From Nocardioides pocheonensis (lineage in GTDB: Bacteria; Actinomycetota; Actinomycetes; Propionibacteriales; Nocardioidaceae), in NCBI RefSeq assembly GCF_003725535.1, contig NZ_RJSF01000030.1, positions 1 through 44,282 on the forward strand: a DNA stretch of 44,282 nucleotides. Reading direction: 5' to 3'. Position numbers and translations under genes: made by a program. The notes beneath the pieces were generated by a model. The model did no database searches. It was not told the origin of the DNA and was given only the letters and a program-made list of their open reading frames with translations. Below, piece by piece: positions 1 through 8,293 of this stretch (positions are counted from its first letter, which is position 1; every line of letters starts with the position of its first letter).

Positions 1-500
1 GGTGGCTGGGTCCGTGCCGGCGGGTGGTTTCGAGGCTCGCTTGCGCTCGCACCTCAACCACCAGACGACGCCGCAGAGCTGCGGCCGAGAGCGAGACCCA
101 GACCGACGTCGTACCGCCTCGTCGCTGCCGGTGCCCCCGGCACCGACCGCAACCCGACGAGCGTGGTTTTGAGGCTCGCTGGCGCTCGCACCTCAACCAC
201 CAAGCAACCGCAGACCGGCGGCCGAGAGCGTGACCCGGCCCGACGCCGTACTCCGTCGTCGCTGCCCGTTCCCCTGGCACTGACCGCAACCCGACCGTGT
301 GGTTTCGGCAGGCTCAACCACCTGTGGCTGGTTCTGTGCCCCGGGGTGGCCGAGGCTCGCTGGCGCTCGCACCTCAACCACCGGGAACCCCGCGCCCGAC
401 AGCGAGACCGAGCCCCACGCCGTACCGCCTCGTCGTCGCTGCGGGACCCCGGGCCCAGACCGGAACTCGACGACCCAGACGGCCCTCAAAACCGCCCCCG
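1..500. repeat. composite repeat array (left edge): dyad elements alternating with ~100-bp units
   Basis: There is no supportable gene here. Dyad elements lie at 23-62, 163-201, 299-322 and 345-382. Most begin GGTGGTTT or GTGGTTT and end CTCAACCACC. Between them lie three related units of about 100 bp (63-162, 202-298 and 383 to about 480) that share the blocks CGGCCGAGAGCG, GACGCCGTAC and CGTCGTCGCTGC in the same order. The period is about 138 bp. Three dyads are a long form with interior GAGGCTCGC and GCGCTCGCACCTC; the one at 299-322 is a short form with loop TCGGCAGGCTC. The same ~100-bp unit recurs in inverted orientation at 42495-42880. Frames that stay open across this stretch are products of the GC-rich repeat, not genes. 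Confidence 0.85.
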
Positions 501-2012
501 TCATCGCCGCCGCGGCAGCCGCAGCTTCGCCCGCACCGAGAACGCGAGGCCGTCGTCGGCGCTTAACCCGGCACAGGAGTACCGGTCGGCGGGGTCCGTG
601 CCGCAGGTGGCCATGCGCGTGCTGGCGTTGGTGAGCGTGACCACGACGGAGGAGAGCCGGCGCGGGTCGAAGCGGAACCGGATGGTGCCGTGGCCGCGTC
701 CGTCGAGAGGTACGTCGAGCACCTGGACCGCGCCGTCACGACGGCGCAGCTGGACGGTCGCGTGCGCCATGCGCGCCGGGGGAGGCCCGTCGACGAGGAT
801 CCGGAGACGGGTGCGCCTCGGGAGGCGGCCGGTCGGCACGACGAGCATGGCGGCGTTGGTCAGGTGGTCGAGCGTGACCGCGCGGGTCCCGGTGTCGCGC
901 GCGTGCCGTCCGAGGCCGACGACCTGCCACCACGTCGGGCCGGGGTAGAGGCCGGCGTCGTCGTACGACCCCGCCGGCAGGGTGTTCCAGACCCCGAACC
1001 GGGCGAACGCCGCGGGGAACGACCAGCCGCGCTCCGCGAGCGCCGACGTCACCGCCTGGAGCGAGTACGCCGGGCCGTCGGCGTACTCCCACACCCGCCG
1101 CACGATCCCGGGGTCGCCGAAGGCACCGGACAGGAACTTCCAGAACAGCACGGCGCCGTAGCGGTAGTAGAGGTCCGACCCGTCGACCCCCTTGTAGTCC
1201 ACCGGCGTCAGCGGGTGCGTGATCGCACTGAACGGCAGGTACTGGACGTAGTCGTTGACCTCGCCGTACACCTGCTCCTCGGCCCACACCGCCGTGCCCT
1301 CCATGAACCAGGTGTCCTCGGTGGTGTCGTAGGCGAACTGGATCGCGTGGAAGAACTCGTGCGCCGCCGTGACCTCCAGCGAGTTGATCGCGGGCGCGCC
1401 GTGGAACTCGGCCGGGTCGAAGTCGTCGTCGAGCAGGCACGAGGCGGTCGAGTGCGCGCTGTCCTGGGCAGGCGCGCACGCGCCGTACAGGCCGGGGCTC
1501 AGGTTCTGCAGGTAGACGTCGAACAGGCCGTCACCGTCGGCGACCGGCGGCCGGAAGTGCAGCGTGTCGACCTCGACGCTCCAGACGTGCTCCAGCGTCT
1601 CGGCGGTGGTCGTCGCCCAGGCCGGATCGGCACTGCCGTCGTGCACGCAGAAGTGCGTCGTGCGGATCACGCCACCGCTCAGCAGGCCACCGCACGTCGA
1701 GCTCGGCGGCGGGAACGTGCCGAGCAGCGCGGTCGCCGACGCCCGCTCGGCCGGGCTCAGCGCCGGCAACGCGAGGCGCAGGTCGCGCAGCTCCATCGTC
1801 AGGTCGGTACGCCGGCTCGCGACCCTCCGACCCGGGCTCCCCGGCACGAGGGCCGCCCGCACGTCGGCGAGCAGCGCCCGGGCCTGCGCCCGAGCGAGGC
1901 GGTGCCGCCCGTCGTGCCCGGACGACGGCTGCGCAGCCGTCAGCGAGGGGAGGGAGAGGACGAGTGCGATCGCTACCCCTGCGACCGCGCCTGCCCGCAG
2001 CGGGGAGCGCAC
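501..2012 (-). CDS. secreted MXAN_6640-like putative zinc metalloprotease
   Basis: Predicted 503-residue exported zinc protease. A signal peptide of about 28 residues (hydrophobic core AGAVAGVAIALVLSLP) follows the GTG start at 2012. The zinc-binding motif HEFFH begins at residue 218, and EGTAVWAEE downstream supplies a likely third ligand, as in the MXAN_6640 family of putative metalloproteases. The C-terminal ~130 residues look like a beta-rich non-catalytic domain. An upstream ATG at 2096 would overlap the DUF445 start and put 28 charged residues before the signal peptide. The GTG is preferred because TACGCT lies 6 nt upstream and it gives a classic export signal. The substrate is unknown. 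Fold and catalytic class are well supported by the motif; the physiological role is not. Confidence 0.82.
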   Translation of the reverse strand: MRSPLRAGAVAGVAIALVLSLPSLTAAQPSSGHDGRHRLARAQARALLADVRAALVPGSPGRRVASRRTDLTMELRDLRLALPALSPAERASATALLGTFPPPSSTCGGLLSGGVIRTTHFCVHDGSADPAWATTTAETLEHVWSVEVDTLHFRPPVADGDGLFDVYLQNLSPGLYGACAPAQDSAHSTASCLLDDDFDPAEFHGAPAINSLEVTAAHEFFHAIQFAYDTTEDTWFMEGTAVWAEEQVYGEVNDYVQYLPFSAITHPLTPVDYKGVDGSDLYYRYGAVLFWKFLSGAFGDPGIVRRVWEYADGPAYSLQAVTSALAERGWSFPAAFARFGVWNTLPAGSYDDAGLYPGPTWWQVVGLGRHARDTGTRAVTLDHLTNAAMLVVPTGRLPRRTRLRILVDGPPPARMAHATVQLRRRDGAVQVLDVPLDGRGHGTIRFRFDPRRLSSVVVTLTNASTRMATCGTDPADRYSCAGLSADDGLAFSVRAKLRLPRRR

Positions 2013-2018
2013 CTGCCG

Positions 2019-2024
2019 AGCGTA
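2019..2024 (-). promoter_or_regulatory. -10 hexamer TACGCT, metalloprotease (leaderless)
   Basis: TACGCT on the minus strand ends 6 nt before the GTG at 2012, which supports that start and leaderless transcription. Confidence 0.55.
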
Positions 2025-2078
2025 GGCGCGGTACCGGGGCGCGGGAAGGCGTCTCACGGTTTCGCGAGGCCGGTCCGG

Positions 2079-2084
2079 TAGCGT
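2079..2084 (+). promoter_or_regulatory. -10 hexamer TAGCGT, DUF445 gene
   Basis: TAGCGT ends 10 nt before the ATG at 2095, so the 5' leader would be absent or only a few nucleotides long. Confidence 0.5.
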
Positions 2085-2094
2085 CGCTGGGGCC

Positions 2095-3354
2095 ATGTCC
2101 CTGTCGATGATCCTGCCCGAGGGTGCCGCCGACGCCGAGCGCCGGCGGCGGCTGCGCCGGATGCGGTCGCTGGCCGTCGCGCTGCTGGTGTTCGCCGCCG
2201 TCGTCTACCTCGTGACGCTCCACGGCGACGGATTCTGGGGCTACGTCAACGCGGGCGCCGAGGCCAGCATGGTCGGCGCGATCGCCGACTGGTTCGCAGT
2301 CACCGCGCTGTTCAAGCACCCGCTCGGCCTGCCGATCCCGCACACCGCGCTCATCCCGAAGCGCAAGGACGAGTTCGGACGCAGCCTCGAGGACTTCGTG
2401 CAGGAGAACTTCCTGCAGGAGGAGATCATCCGCGAGCGTCTCACGGTGGCCCAGATCTCCGCCCGCGCGGCGGAGTGGCTGCGCGACCCCGCCAACGCCG
2501 CCCGCGTGGTCGAGGAGGGCTCCTCGATCCTCACCCTCGCGCTGAACCGCCTCCGTGACAGCGACGTCGAGGCTCTGGTCTCGGAGGTGCTGCTGCCCCG
2601 GCTGCTGCTGGAGCCGATCTCGCCGATCGCCGGCAACCTGCTCGCCGAGATCCTCAAGGACAACGCGCACCACGGCCTGGTCGACCTCGCCCTCGAGGAG
2701 GGCCACCACTGGCTGGTGCACAACCAGGAGACGTTCACGCAGGTGATCGGGGAGCGCGCACCGTGGTGGGCGCCCGACCGCCTGAACGAGCTGGTCACCG
2801 AGCGGCTCCACCTGGAGGCCGTGCGCTGGCTCGCCGACATCCGGGCCGACCCCGACCACCGTGCCCGCAAGGCCCTCGACAGCCTGCTCGAGCAGCTCGC
2901 CCGCGATCTGCTGAGCATGCCGCGCACCCAGGAGCGTGCCGAGCGGCTGAAGACCCGGCTCCTGGAGCACCCGCAGTTCCTCGCCAGCGGCATGGCGGTC
3001 TTCGACGCGATGCGCCAGGCGCTCCGGGACGCCCTCGCCGACGACGACGGTCCTCTGCGCGCCCGCGCCACCGCCGAGGTGGTGAGGTTCGGCGAGCGGC
3101 TCGCCAGCGACGCAGCGCTTCGGGCGCGGCTGGACAGCTGGGGCGCGGACGCCGCCGTGTTCGTCGTACGCCGCTACGGCGGCGAGCTCACCGCCGTGAT
3201 CACCCACACCGTGGAGCGCTGGGACGGCAAGGAGGCCGCGCAGCGGATCGAGCTGCACGTCGGCCGCGACCTGCAGTTCATCCGGATCAACGGCACCATC
3301 GTCGGTGGCCTGGTCGGCGTGGTCATCCACGCCGTGACGACGGCGGTGGGCTGA
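2095..3354 (+). CDS. DUF445 family membrane-associated protein
   Basis: 419-residue DUF445 (YjiN-like) protein. An N-terminal membrane segment lies at about residues 25-45 (LAVALLVFAAVVYLVTL). It is followed by the conserved block with EASMVGAIADWFAVTALFKHP and IPHTALIPKRKDEFGRSL, then a long alpha-helical region rich in charged residues, and a terminal hydrophobic helix (INGTIVGGLVGVVIHAVTTA). The family is widespread and its biochemical function is not established. The stop codon overlaps the start of the S4-domain gene by one base (TGATG), so the two are probably co-translated. The ATG at 2095 has a -10 hexamer just upstream. Length is normal for the family. Confidence 0.88.
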   Translation: MSLSMILPEGAADAERRRRLRRMRSLAVALLVFAAVVYLVTLHGDGFWGYVNAGAEASMVGAIADWFAVTALFKHPLGLPIPHTALIPKRKDEFGRSLEDFVQENFLQEEIIRERLTVAQISARAAEWLRDPANAARVVEEGSSILTLALNRLRDSDVEALVSEVLLPRLLLEPISPIAGNLLAEILKDNAHHGLVDLALEEGHHWLVHNQETFTQVIGERAPWWAPDRLNELVTERLHLEAVRWLADIRADPDHRARKALDSLLEQLARDLLSMPRTQERAERLKTRLLEHPQFLASGMAVFDAMRQALRDALADDDGPLRARATAEVVRFGERLASDAALRARLDSWGADAAVFVVRRYGGELTAVITHTVERWDGKEAAQRIELHVGRDLQFIRINGTIVGGLVGVVIHAVTTAVG

Positions 3355-3590
3355 TGGGGCAGACGCCCGAGCCACGGACCGTCGAGATCCGCGACGCCTC
3401 GATCCGCCTCGGCCAGCTCCTCAAGCTGGCCGACCTGGTCGACGACGGCAGCGAGGCCAAGGTGGTGCTCCTGCAAGGGCTCGTCGAGGTCAACGGCGCG
3501 GTCGAGACCCGCCGGGGCCGCCAGCTCGTGCCGGGAGACGTGGTGTCCCTCGCCGGGCAGACCGTTGGCATCACTTCCCGCGGACACTAG
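3354..3590 (+). CDS. S4-domain RNA-binding protein (small, YbcJ/YaaA type)
   Basis: 78-residue protein made almost entirely of one S4 fold. The conserved core IRLGQLLKLADLVDDGSEAK is followed by GLVEVNGAVETRRGRQLVPGD, the loop that contacts structured RNA in S4 domains. Small stand-alone S4 proteins are thought to bind rRNA or act in translation; the RNA target here is unknown. The ATG at 3354 overlaps the DUF445 stop (TGATG), showing translational coupling. It lies inside a longer frame that opens in the DUF445 gene, so the coupled ATG is the sensible start. The S4 assignment is confident, the role is inferred. Confidence 0.88.
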   Translation: MGQTPEPRTVEIRDASIRLGQLLKLADLVDDGSEAKVVLLQGLVEVNGAVETRRGRQLVPGDVVSLAGQTVGITSRGH

Positions 3591-3593
3591 ATT
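3565..3593 (+). promoter_or_regulatory. sigma-70-type promoter of the CBS-domain gene
   Basis: TTGGCA (3565-3570), a 17-nt spacer, then TAGATT (3588-3593), 6 nt before the ATG at 3600. This is one of the clearest -35/-10 pairs in the window and implies a leaderless mRNA. The -35 lies inside the end of the S4 gene. Confidence 0.65.
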
Positions 3594-3599
3594 CGAACC

Positions 3600-4031
3600 A
3601 TGAAGATCAGGGAAGTCATCGCGCACAAGGCCATCCAGGACATCGTCACGATCAGCCCCGATGCCACCGTCCGCGAGCTGCTCGCCCTGCTCGCCCAGCA
3701 CAACATCGGCGCGGCCGTCGTGAGCACCGACGGCTCCGCGGTCGAGGGGATCGTCAGCGAGCGCGACATCGTGCGCCGGCTCGACGGCAACGACGCGGCG
3801 CTCGAGGAGACCGTCGCCCAGATCATGACCTCCGACGTCCAGACCTGCGAGGCCTCCAGCAGCCTCGACGAGGTCCGCAAGACCATGACCGAGGGCCGCT
3901 TCCGTCACCTCCCGGTCTGCGAGGGCGAACGCCTCGTCGGCGTGATCAGCATCGGCGACGTCGTCAAGGCCTACATCGACCAGGTCGAGTTCGAGCGCGA
4001 TCAGCTCGACTCCTACGTCCACCAGACCTGA
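3600..4031 (+). CDS. CBS-pair domain protein
   Basis: 143-residue stand-alone CBS-pair protein. CBS1 spans about residues 5-65 (TISPDATVRELLALLAQHNIGA, then VSERDIVRRL). CBS2 spans about residues 72-132 (IMTSDVQTCEASSSLDEVRKTM, then RHLPVCEGERLVGVISIGDVVK). Such proteins bind adenine nucleotides or other adenosyl ligands and act as energy sensors or accessory regulators. No effector domain is fused, so the partner is unknown. The start is set by a leaderless promoter 6 nt upstream. It stands alone between the S4 gene and the FKBP gene, each with its own promoter. Confidence 0.9.
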   Translation: MKIREVIAHKAIQDIVTISPDATVRELLALLAQHNIGAAVVSTDGSAVEGIVSERDIVRRLDGNDAALEETVAQIMTSDVQTCEASSSLDEVRKTMTEGRFRHLPVCEGERLVGVISIGDVVKAYIDQVEFERDQLDSYVHQT

Positions 4032-4056
4032 TCGCGCCGCGATACGTCCCGCCGGT

Positions 4057-4062
4057 TAGGCT
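4057..4062 (+). promoter_or_regulatory. -10 hexamer TAGGCT, FKBP gene (leaderless)
   Basis: TAGGCT ends 7 nt before the ATG at 4070. No convincing -35 was seen. Confidence 0.5.
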
Positions 4063-4069
4063 CGGCCGC

Positions 4070-4441
4070 ATGACCGAGAAGCCTGAGATCGACTTCCCCG
4101 ACGGCCCGCCGCCCACCGACCTCGAGGTCACCGACCTGACCGAGGGCTCCGGCGCCGAGGCGACCGCCGGCAGCACCGTCTCGGTGCACTACGTCGGCGT
4201 GGCCCACTCGACCGGCGAGGAGTTCGACGCGTCGTACAACCGCGGCACGCCGCTGGACTTCCGGCTCGGTGTCGGCCAGGTCATCGCCGGCTGGGACCAG
4301 GGCGTCGAGGGCATGAAGGTCGGCGGCCGGCGCAAGCTGGTCATCCCGCCGCACCTCGGGTACGGCGACCGCGGTGCCGGCGGCGTGATCAAGCCCGGCG
4401 AGACGCTGATCTTCGTCGTCGACCTGCTCGGCGTCCGCTAG
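4070..4441 (+). CDS. FKBP-type peptidyl-prolyl cis-trans isomerase
   Basis: 123-residue cytoplasmic FKBP isomerase with a single domain. It catalyses cis/trans isomerisation of X-Pro peptide bonds. Recognisable FKBP blocks are VSVHYVGVAHSTGEEFDASY, PLDFRLGVGQVIAGWDQGVEGM, RRKLVIPPHLGYGDRG and the terminal strand LIFVVDLLGV. The active-site aromatic and acidic residues (Y41, F52, D53, W75 and Y98, approximately) are present. There is no signal peptide or lipobox, so it is probably cytosolic. It is convergent with the HisN-like gene, with a bidirectional terminator hairpin between them. Confidence 0.93.
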   Translation: MTEKPEIDFPDGPPPTDLEVTDLTEGSGAEATAGSTVSVHYVGVAHSTGEEFDASYNRGTPLDFRLGVGQVIAGWDQGVEGMKVGGRRKLVIPPHLGYGDRGAGGVIKPGETLIFVVDLLGVR

Positions 4442-4467
4442 GGCGGCGTCGACGCTCGGACAGGTCG

Positions 4468-4489
4468 CGCGTCCGCCAGGGCGGACGCG
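4468..4489. terminator. bidirectional hairpin between FKBP and HisN-like genes
   Basis: Perfect 10-bp inverted repeat (arm CGCGTCCGCC, centre AG) between two convergent genes. There is no U-tract, as is common for actinobacterial terminators. Confidence 0.6.
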
Positions 4490-4495
4490 TCCGGC

Positions 4496-5386
4496 TCAGT
4501 CGCGGTCGTCGACCGGCTGCGCCTCCTCGAGCAGCCGCCGACGCTCGGACAGGTCGTGCACCTGCCCGCCACCACGCTGGGCCTGCCGCGACTCCTCGTC
4601 GACCGAACCGAGGAAGGCCAGCGCCTGGTCGTGGAGCTTGCCGTTGCTGGCGAGCACGTTGCCGCCCGTCGGCCCGGGTTCACCGTCCAGCGAGGTGAAG
4701 ATGCCTCCGGCCTCGCGCACGATCACGTCGAGCGCGGCCATGTCGTAGAGCTCGAGCTCGGGCTCCACGGCGAGGTCGACCGCCCCCTCGGCGACGAGCA
4801 TGTAGGACCAGAAGTCGCCGTACGCCCGGGTGCGCCAGCAGCGCCGTGCCAGGGCCAGGAAGTCCTCCAGCCGGCCGCGCTCCTCCCAGCCGCCCAGCGA
4901 GGAGTAGGACAGCGAGGCGTCCTCGATCCGGGAGACGTCCGAGACCTGGCACTGGGACGCCCGGAGCAGCGACTTCCCGGTCCACGCACCGCCGTCCCGC
5001 ATCGCCCACCAGCGCCGGTTGAGCTGGGGCGCGGAGACCACGCCGACCACGACCTCGCCGTCGACCATGAGGCCGATCAGCGTGGCCCACACCGGCACCC
5101 CGCGCACGAAGTTCTTGGTGCCGTCGATCGGGTCGACGACCCAGCAGCGCTGGCCGTGGCCCGTGGTGCCCTGCTCCTCGCCGTACACCGCGTCGCGCGG
5201 GCGGGCGCGGGACAGCGTGCGCCGGATGCCCTCCTCGACCGCCTGGTCGGCGTCGGTCACCGGCGTGAGGTCCGGCTTGGTCATCACGTGCAGGTCGAGT
5301 GCCTTGAACCGCGCCATGCTCAGCGCGTCCGCGTCGTCGGCCAGCACGTGTGCGAGCCGGAGGTCGTCGGTGTGGTCAAGGGGCAT
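4496..5386 (-). CDS. hisN: inositol monophosphatase family protein, probable histidinol-phosphatase
   Basis: 296-residue Mg-dependent phosphatase of the inositol monophosphatase superfamily. Metal and phosphate motifs are present: GEEQG near residue 80, the block WVVDPIDGTKNF near residue 93, and the C-terminal AYGDFWSYMLVAEG and YDMAALDVIVREAGG. In actinobacteria this subgroup supplies histidinol-phosphatase (HisN), the step before HisD in histidine synthesis, and homologues often sit near aroA/rsgA. Inositol-1-phosphatase or another sugar phosphatase remains possible from sequence alone. The ATG at 5386 was chosen because TACCCT lies 6 nt upstream; the longer open frame upstream has no RBS and poor codon character. 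Confidence 0.8.
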   Translation of the reverse strand: MPLDHTDDLRLAHVLADDADALSMARFKALDLHVMTKPDLTPVTDADQAVEEGIRRTLSRARPRDAVYGEEQGTTGHGQRCWVVDPIDGTKNFVRGVPVWATLIGLMVDGEVVVGVVSAPQLNRRWWAMRDGGAWTGKSLLRASQCQVSDVSRIEDASLSYSSLGGWEERGRLEDFLALARRCWRTRAYGDFWSYMLVAEGAVDLAVEPELELYDMAALDVIVREAGGIFTSLDGEPGPTGGNVLASNGKLHDQALAFLGSVDEESRQAQRGGGQVHDLSERRRLLEEAQPVDDRD

Positions 5387-5392
5387 GGGCAC

Positions 5393-5398
5393 AGGGTA
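5393..5398 (-). promoter_or_regulatory. -10 hexamer TACCCT, hisN-like gene (leaderless)
   Basis: Minus-strand TACCCT ends 6 nt before the ATG at 5386 and decides that start. Confidence 0.55.
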
Positions 5399-5506
5399 TG
5401 CGCAGCGCGACCTCGAGCCGCTGACCGGCGTGCTGAACCTCGCCGCCGCCGGATCCGTAGGGCAGGCTGGTGACCCGTTCCGGACGACTCTCGAAAGGCT
5501 GCACCC

Positions 5507-5980
5507 ATGGAGTTCCACGGCATCCCGCTGCACCCGCTCGTCGTCCATGCCGCCGTCGTGTTCACGCCCCTGGCCGCGCTCGCGGCTCTCGTGTTCGTCC
5601 TGGTCGCCCGGTGGCGCGAGCTGCTCCGCTGGCCCGCGGCCGTCCTGGTGGTGGTTGCCGCCGGCTCCTGCTGGGCGGCGCGGATCACCGGTCGGAACCT
5701 GTTCGCCAAGCTCACCGCACAGGGCCTGCACAACAAGTGGCTCAACATCCACCAGCAGCGCGCCAACGTGCTGGTCTGGCTGGTGCTCGGCCTGGCTGTG
5801 GTCGTGGTGCTGGCCGCCCTGACGATGCCCGCGGGTGACCGGCTGGCGAGGCTGCAGGTCAGCCCCGTCCTCGTGCTCGGCCTGCAGGTGGCCGTCGTCG
5901 CCGTCGCGGTCGCGTCGCTGGTCTACGTCTACCTGACCGGCGACGCCGGTGCCCGTTCGCTCTGGGCACCGACGAGCTGA
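5507..5980 (+). CDS. DUF2231 family integral membrane protein
   Basis: 157-residue protein with four predicted transmembrane segments (about residues 10-33, 40-58, 85-107 and 120-143). It opens with the DUF2231 signature FHGIPLHPLVVHAAVVFTPL; the histidine-rich first helix and the later LNIHQQRANVL are typical. Distant relatives are predicted to coordinate haem or metals through these histidines, but the function is unproven. A purine-rich GAAAGG sits 7-12 nt before the ATG, unlike many neighbours that look leaderless. It is convergent with rsgA with a single base between the coding regions, so there is no room for a dedicated terminator. Confidence 0.85.
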   Translation: MEFHGIPLHPLVVHAAVVFTPLAALAALVFVLVARWRELLRWPAAVLVVVAAGSCWAARITGRNLFAKLTAQGLHNKWLNIHQQRANVLVWLVLGLAVVVVLAALTMPAGDRLARLQVSPVLVLGLQVAVVAVAVASLVYVYLTGDAGARSLWAPTS

Positions 5981-5981
5981 C

Positions 5982-7007
5982 TCAGTACTCCGACGACTCG
6001 CGGCTGGCGAGGAGCCGCCGGAACGACGCGACCCGGTCGGCCTGGTCGCCGGTGGCCTCGTCGAGCCCGCACTCCGGCTCACCGGACGCGTGCGTGCACC
6101 CGCGCGGGCACGCCGCGGTCAGGTCGTGGAGGTCCGGGAACGCCTCGATGAGGTGGTCGGGGTCCACGTGGGCGAGGCCGAACGACCGGATGCCCGGGGT
6201 GTCGACGATCCAGCCGTCCACTCCGCCGCCCCCGCCCTCACGGGGCAGCGGGAGCATCAGCACGTTCGTCGAGGTGTGCCGTCCGCGACCCGTGACGGCA
6301 TTGACGACTCCGGTCGACCGTCCCGCGTCGGGCACGAGGGCGTTGACCAGCGTCGACTTCCCGACCCCGCTGTGACCCACCAGCACGCTGGTGCGGCCGA
6401 CCAGCCGCTCGCGCACGTTGGCCGGGTCGGCGCCGCGTTGCGTCACGACGTGCTCGACGCCGAGCGGCCGGTAGATCCCGATCAGCGTCGCGGGGTCGGC
6501 GAGGTCGGCCTTGGTCAGGCACAGCAACGGCTCCATGCCCGCGTCGTACGCCGCCACGAGGGCCCGGTCGATCAGCCGCGGTCGAGGCTCGGGGTCGGCC
6601 AGCGCGGCGACGATGACGAGCTGGTCGGCGTTCGCGACGATGACGCGCTCGACGGGGTCGGTGTCGTCGGCGGTGCGGCGCAGCACCGTGCGCCGTTCGT
6701 CGACGAGGACGATGCGGGCCAGCGAGCCCTCGGCGCCCGAGGTGTCCCCGACGATCCGGACCCGGTCGCCGACCACGACCGCCTTGCGGCCCAGCGGGCG
6801 TGCCTTCATCGCGGTGATCACGGTGCCCTTGTCCGGGCCGTCGTCGAGCAGGCAGGTGAACCGTCCCCGGTCGACCGTGACCACGATGGCCGGCACCGCG
6901 TCGTCGTACGCGGGCCGCTCCTTGGTGCGCGGGCGGGTGTGCCGCCGGGGCCGCTCGTAGGACTCCGGGTCGTGGGAGTCGTAGCGCCCGACGGACCGCG
7001 GGGTCAT
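5982..7007 (-). CDS. rsgA: ribosome small-subunit-dependent GTPase A
   Basis: 341-residue circularly permuted GTPase that acts in late 30S subunit maturation. An N-terminal OB-fold (about residues 40-115) precedes the permuted GTPase domain. G4-like TKAD is at 165-168, the P-loop GHSGVGKST at 211-219 and G3 DTPG at 269-272. The C-terminal zinc site uses C300, C304, H306 and C313. The P-loop after the TKAD motif shows the circular permutation that defines the family. The ATG overlaps the aroA stop (ATGA at 7004-7007), making it the last gene of the sigma-aroA-rsgA operon. An aroA/rsgA pairing is common in actinobacteria. Confidence 0.96.
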   Translation of the reverse strand: MTPRSVGRYDSHDPESYERPRRHTRPRTKERPAYDDAVPAIVVTVDRGRFTCLLDDGPDKGTVITAMKARPLGRKAVVVGDRVRIVGDTSGAEGSLARIVLVDERRTVLRRTADDTDPVERVIVANADQLVIVAALADPEPRPRLIDRALVAAYDAGMEPLLCLTKADLADPATLIGIYRPLGVEHVVTQRGADPANVRERLVGRTSVLVGHSGVGKSTLVNALVPDAGRSTGVVNAVTGRGRHTSTNVLMLPLPREGGGGGVDGWIVDTPGIRSFGLAHVDPDHLIEAFPDLHDLTAACPRGCTHASGEPECGLDEATGDQADRVASFRRLLASRESSEY

Positions 7008-8293
7008 CGCGTGAACAGCCCCGACCAGACCCCGGCGAACCCGGGGAACGTCTTGGCCGTGGTGTCGACGTTCTCCACGAGCACCCCCTCCACCGCGGAG
7101 CCGATCACCACCGCGGCCTGGGCCATCCGGTGGTCGGCGTAGGTGTGGAAGGTGCCGCCGTGGAGCGTCGCCGGGCGCAGCGACAGCCCGTCGTCGAGCT
7201 CGGTGACGTCGCCGCCGAGCGCCGTCAGCTCCGCGGCGAGCGCCGCCAGCCGGTCGGTCTCGTGGCCGCGGATGTGCGCGATCCCGCGGAGCCGCGAGGG
7301 TGAGTCGGCCAGCGCGGCCAGCGCGGCGACCGCGGGCGCGAGCTCGCCGACGTCGTGGAGGTCGACGTCGATGCCGTGGACGGCACCGGTGCCGCGGACG
7401 GTCAGGCCGGCGTCGTCGAGCGTCACCTCGGCCCCCATCCGGGCCAGGATGTCGCGCAGGGCGTCGCCGGCCTGCGTGGTCGCGGTCGGCCAGTCCGCGA
7501 CGGTCACGCTGCCGCCGCTGGTCATCGCGAGCATGAGGAACGGCGCCGCGTTGGAGAGGTCCGGCTCGATCGCGAGGTCACGCGCCGCGATCGGGCCCGG
7601 CGAGACCACCCAGCGGTTCGGGTGGCTGTCGTCGACGTCGACGCCCCGCGCCCGCAGGCACTCGACGGTCATCTCGACGTGCGGCACCGAGGGAAGCTCG
7701 CCGCCGTCATGACGCAGGTCCAGACCCTCCTCGAACCGGGGTGCGGTGAGGAGGAGCGCCGAGACGAACTGGCTCGAGCTCGAGGCGTCGACGGCCACGC
7801 GCCCGCCGCGCACGCGGCCGCTGCCCACCACCGTGAACGGCAGCCGGTCGGTCTCGCTGCGGACGGTGACCCAGAGCGAGCGCAGGGCTCCGAGCACCTC
7901 GGCCATCGGCCGGTTGCGGGCGTGCGGGTCGCCGTCGAAGGCCGTTTCACCACCCCGGAGCGCCGCGACCGGCGGCACGAAGCGCATCACGGTGCCGGCC
8001 AGGCCGCAGTCGACCGCCACCTCGCGGTCGTCGTCGGCCGAGATCCCCGGCGTCACGGCCCAGTCGTCTCCCGAGGTGTCGACCGTCGAGCCGAGCGCAG
8101 TGAGGGCGGCCGCCATCAGGTCGGTGTCGCGCGAGCGCAGCGCACGGCGTACGACGCCCGGTCCGTCGGCCAGCGCGGAGAGCACCAGCTCACGGTTGGT
8201 GAGCGACTTCGAGCCGGGCAGCGACACGCGTGCCTCGATCGGGGCGCGCGCCAGCGGGGCCGGCCAGGGGTCGGTCACGGGAGCACGCGTCAC
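7004..8293 (-). CDS. aroA: 3-phosphoshikimate 1-carboxyvinyltransferase (EPSP synthase)
   Basis: 429-residue EPSP synthase, the sixth step of the shikimate pathway. It transfers enolpyruvate from PEP to shikimate-3-phosphate. Landmarks are the N-terminal [35 protein letters not shown], the substrate-binding [11 protein letters not shown] near residue 170, and the C-terminal [17 protein letters not shown] and [12 protein letters not shown] blocks. Length is normal. It overlaps the upstream sigma factor by ATGA at 8290-8293 and the downstream rsgA by ATGA, so the three genes are translationally coupled. A housekeeping enzyme placed directly under a sigma/anti-sigma fusion is a notable arrangement. 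Confidence 0.96.
   Translation of the reverse strand: MTRAPVTDPWPAPLARAPIEARVSLPGSKSLTNRELVLSALADGPGVVRRALRSRDTDLMAAALTALGSTVDTSGDDWAVTPGISADDDREVAVDCGLAGTVMRFVPPVAALRGGETAFDGDPHARNRPMAEVLGALRSLWVTVRSETDRLPFTVVGSGRVRGGRVAVDASSSSQFVSALLLTAPRFEEGLDLRHDGGELPSVPHVEMTVECLRARGVDVDDSHPNRWVVSPGPIAARDLAIEPDLSNAAPFLMLAMTSGGSVTVADWPTATTQAGDALRDILARMGAEVTLDDAGLTVRGTGAVHGIDVDLHDVGELAPAVAALAALADSPSRLRGIAHIRGHETDRLAALAAELTALGGDVTELDDGLSLRPATLHGGTFHTYADHRMAQAAVVIGSAVEGVLVENVDTTAKTFPGFAGVWSGLFTR

Noticed and set aside
1-500. Possible CRISPR-like array at the left edge
   Set aside because: The sequences between the dyads are homologous to one another, not unique spacers. Dyad length and type vary, and no cas gene is present.
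690-2081. 463-codon plus-strand frame opposite the metalloprotease
   Set aside because: Arg/Val/Gly-rich antisense frame without motifs. The minus strand carries the HEFFH motif and signal peptide.
4496-6082. Longer frame for the HisN-like phosphatase
   Set aside because: The upstream part is antisense to the DUF2231 gene. The -10 hexamer at 5393-5398 fixes the ATG at 5386.
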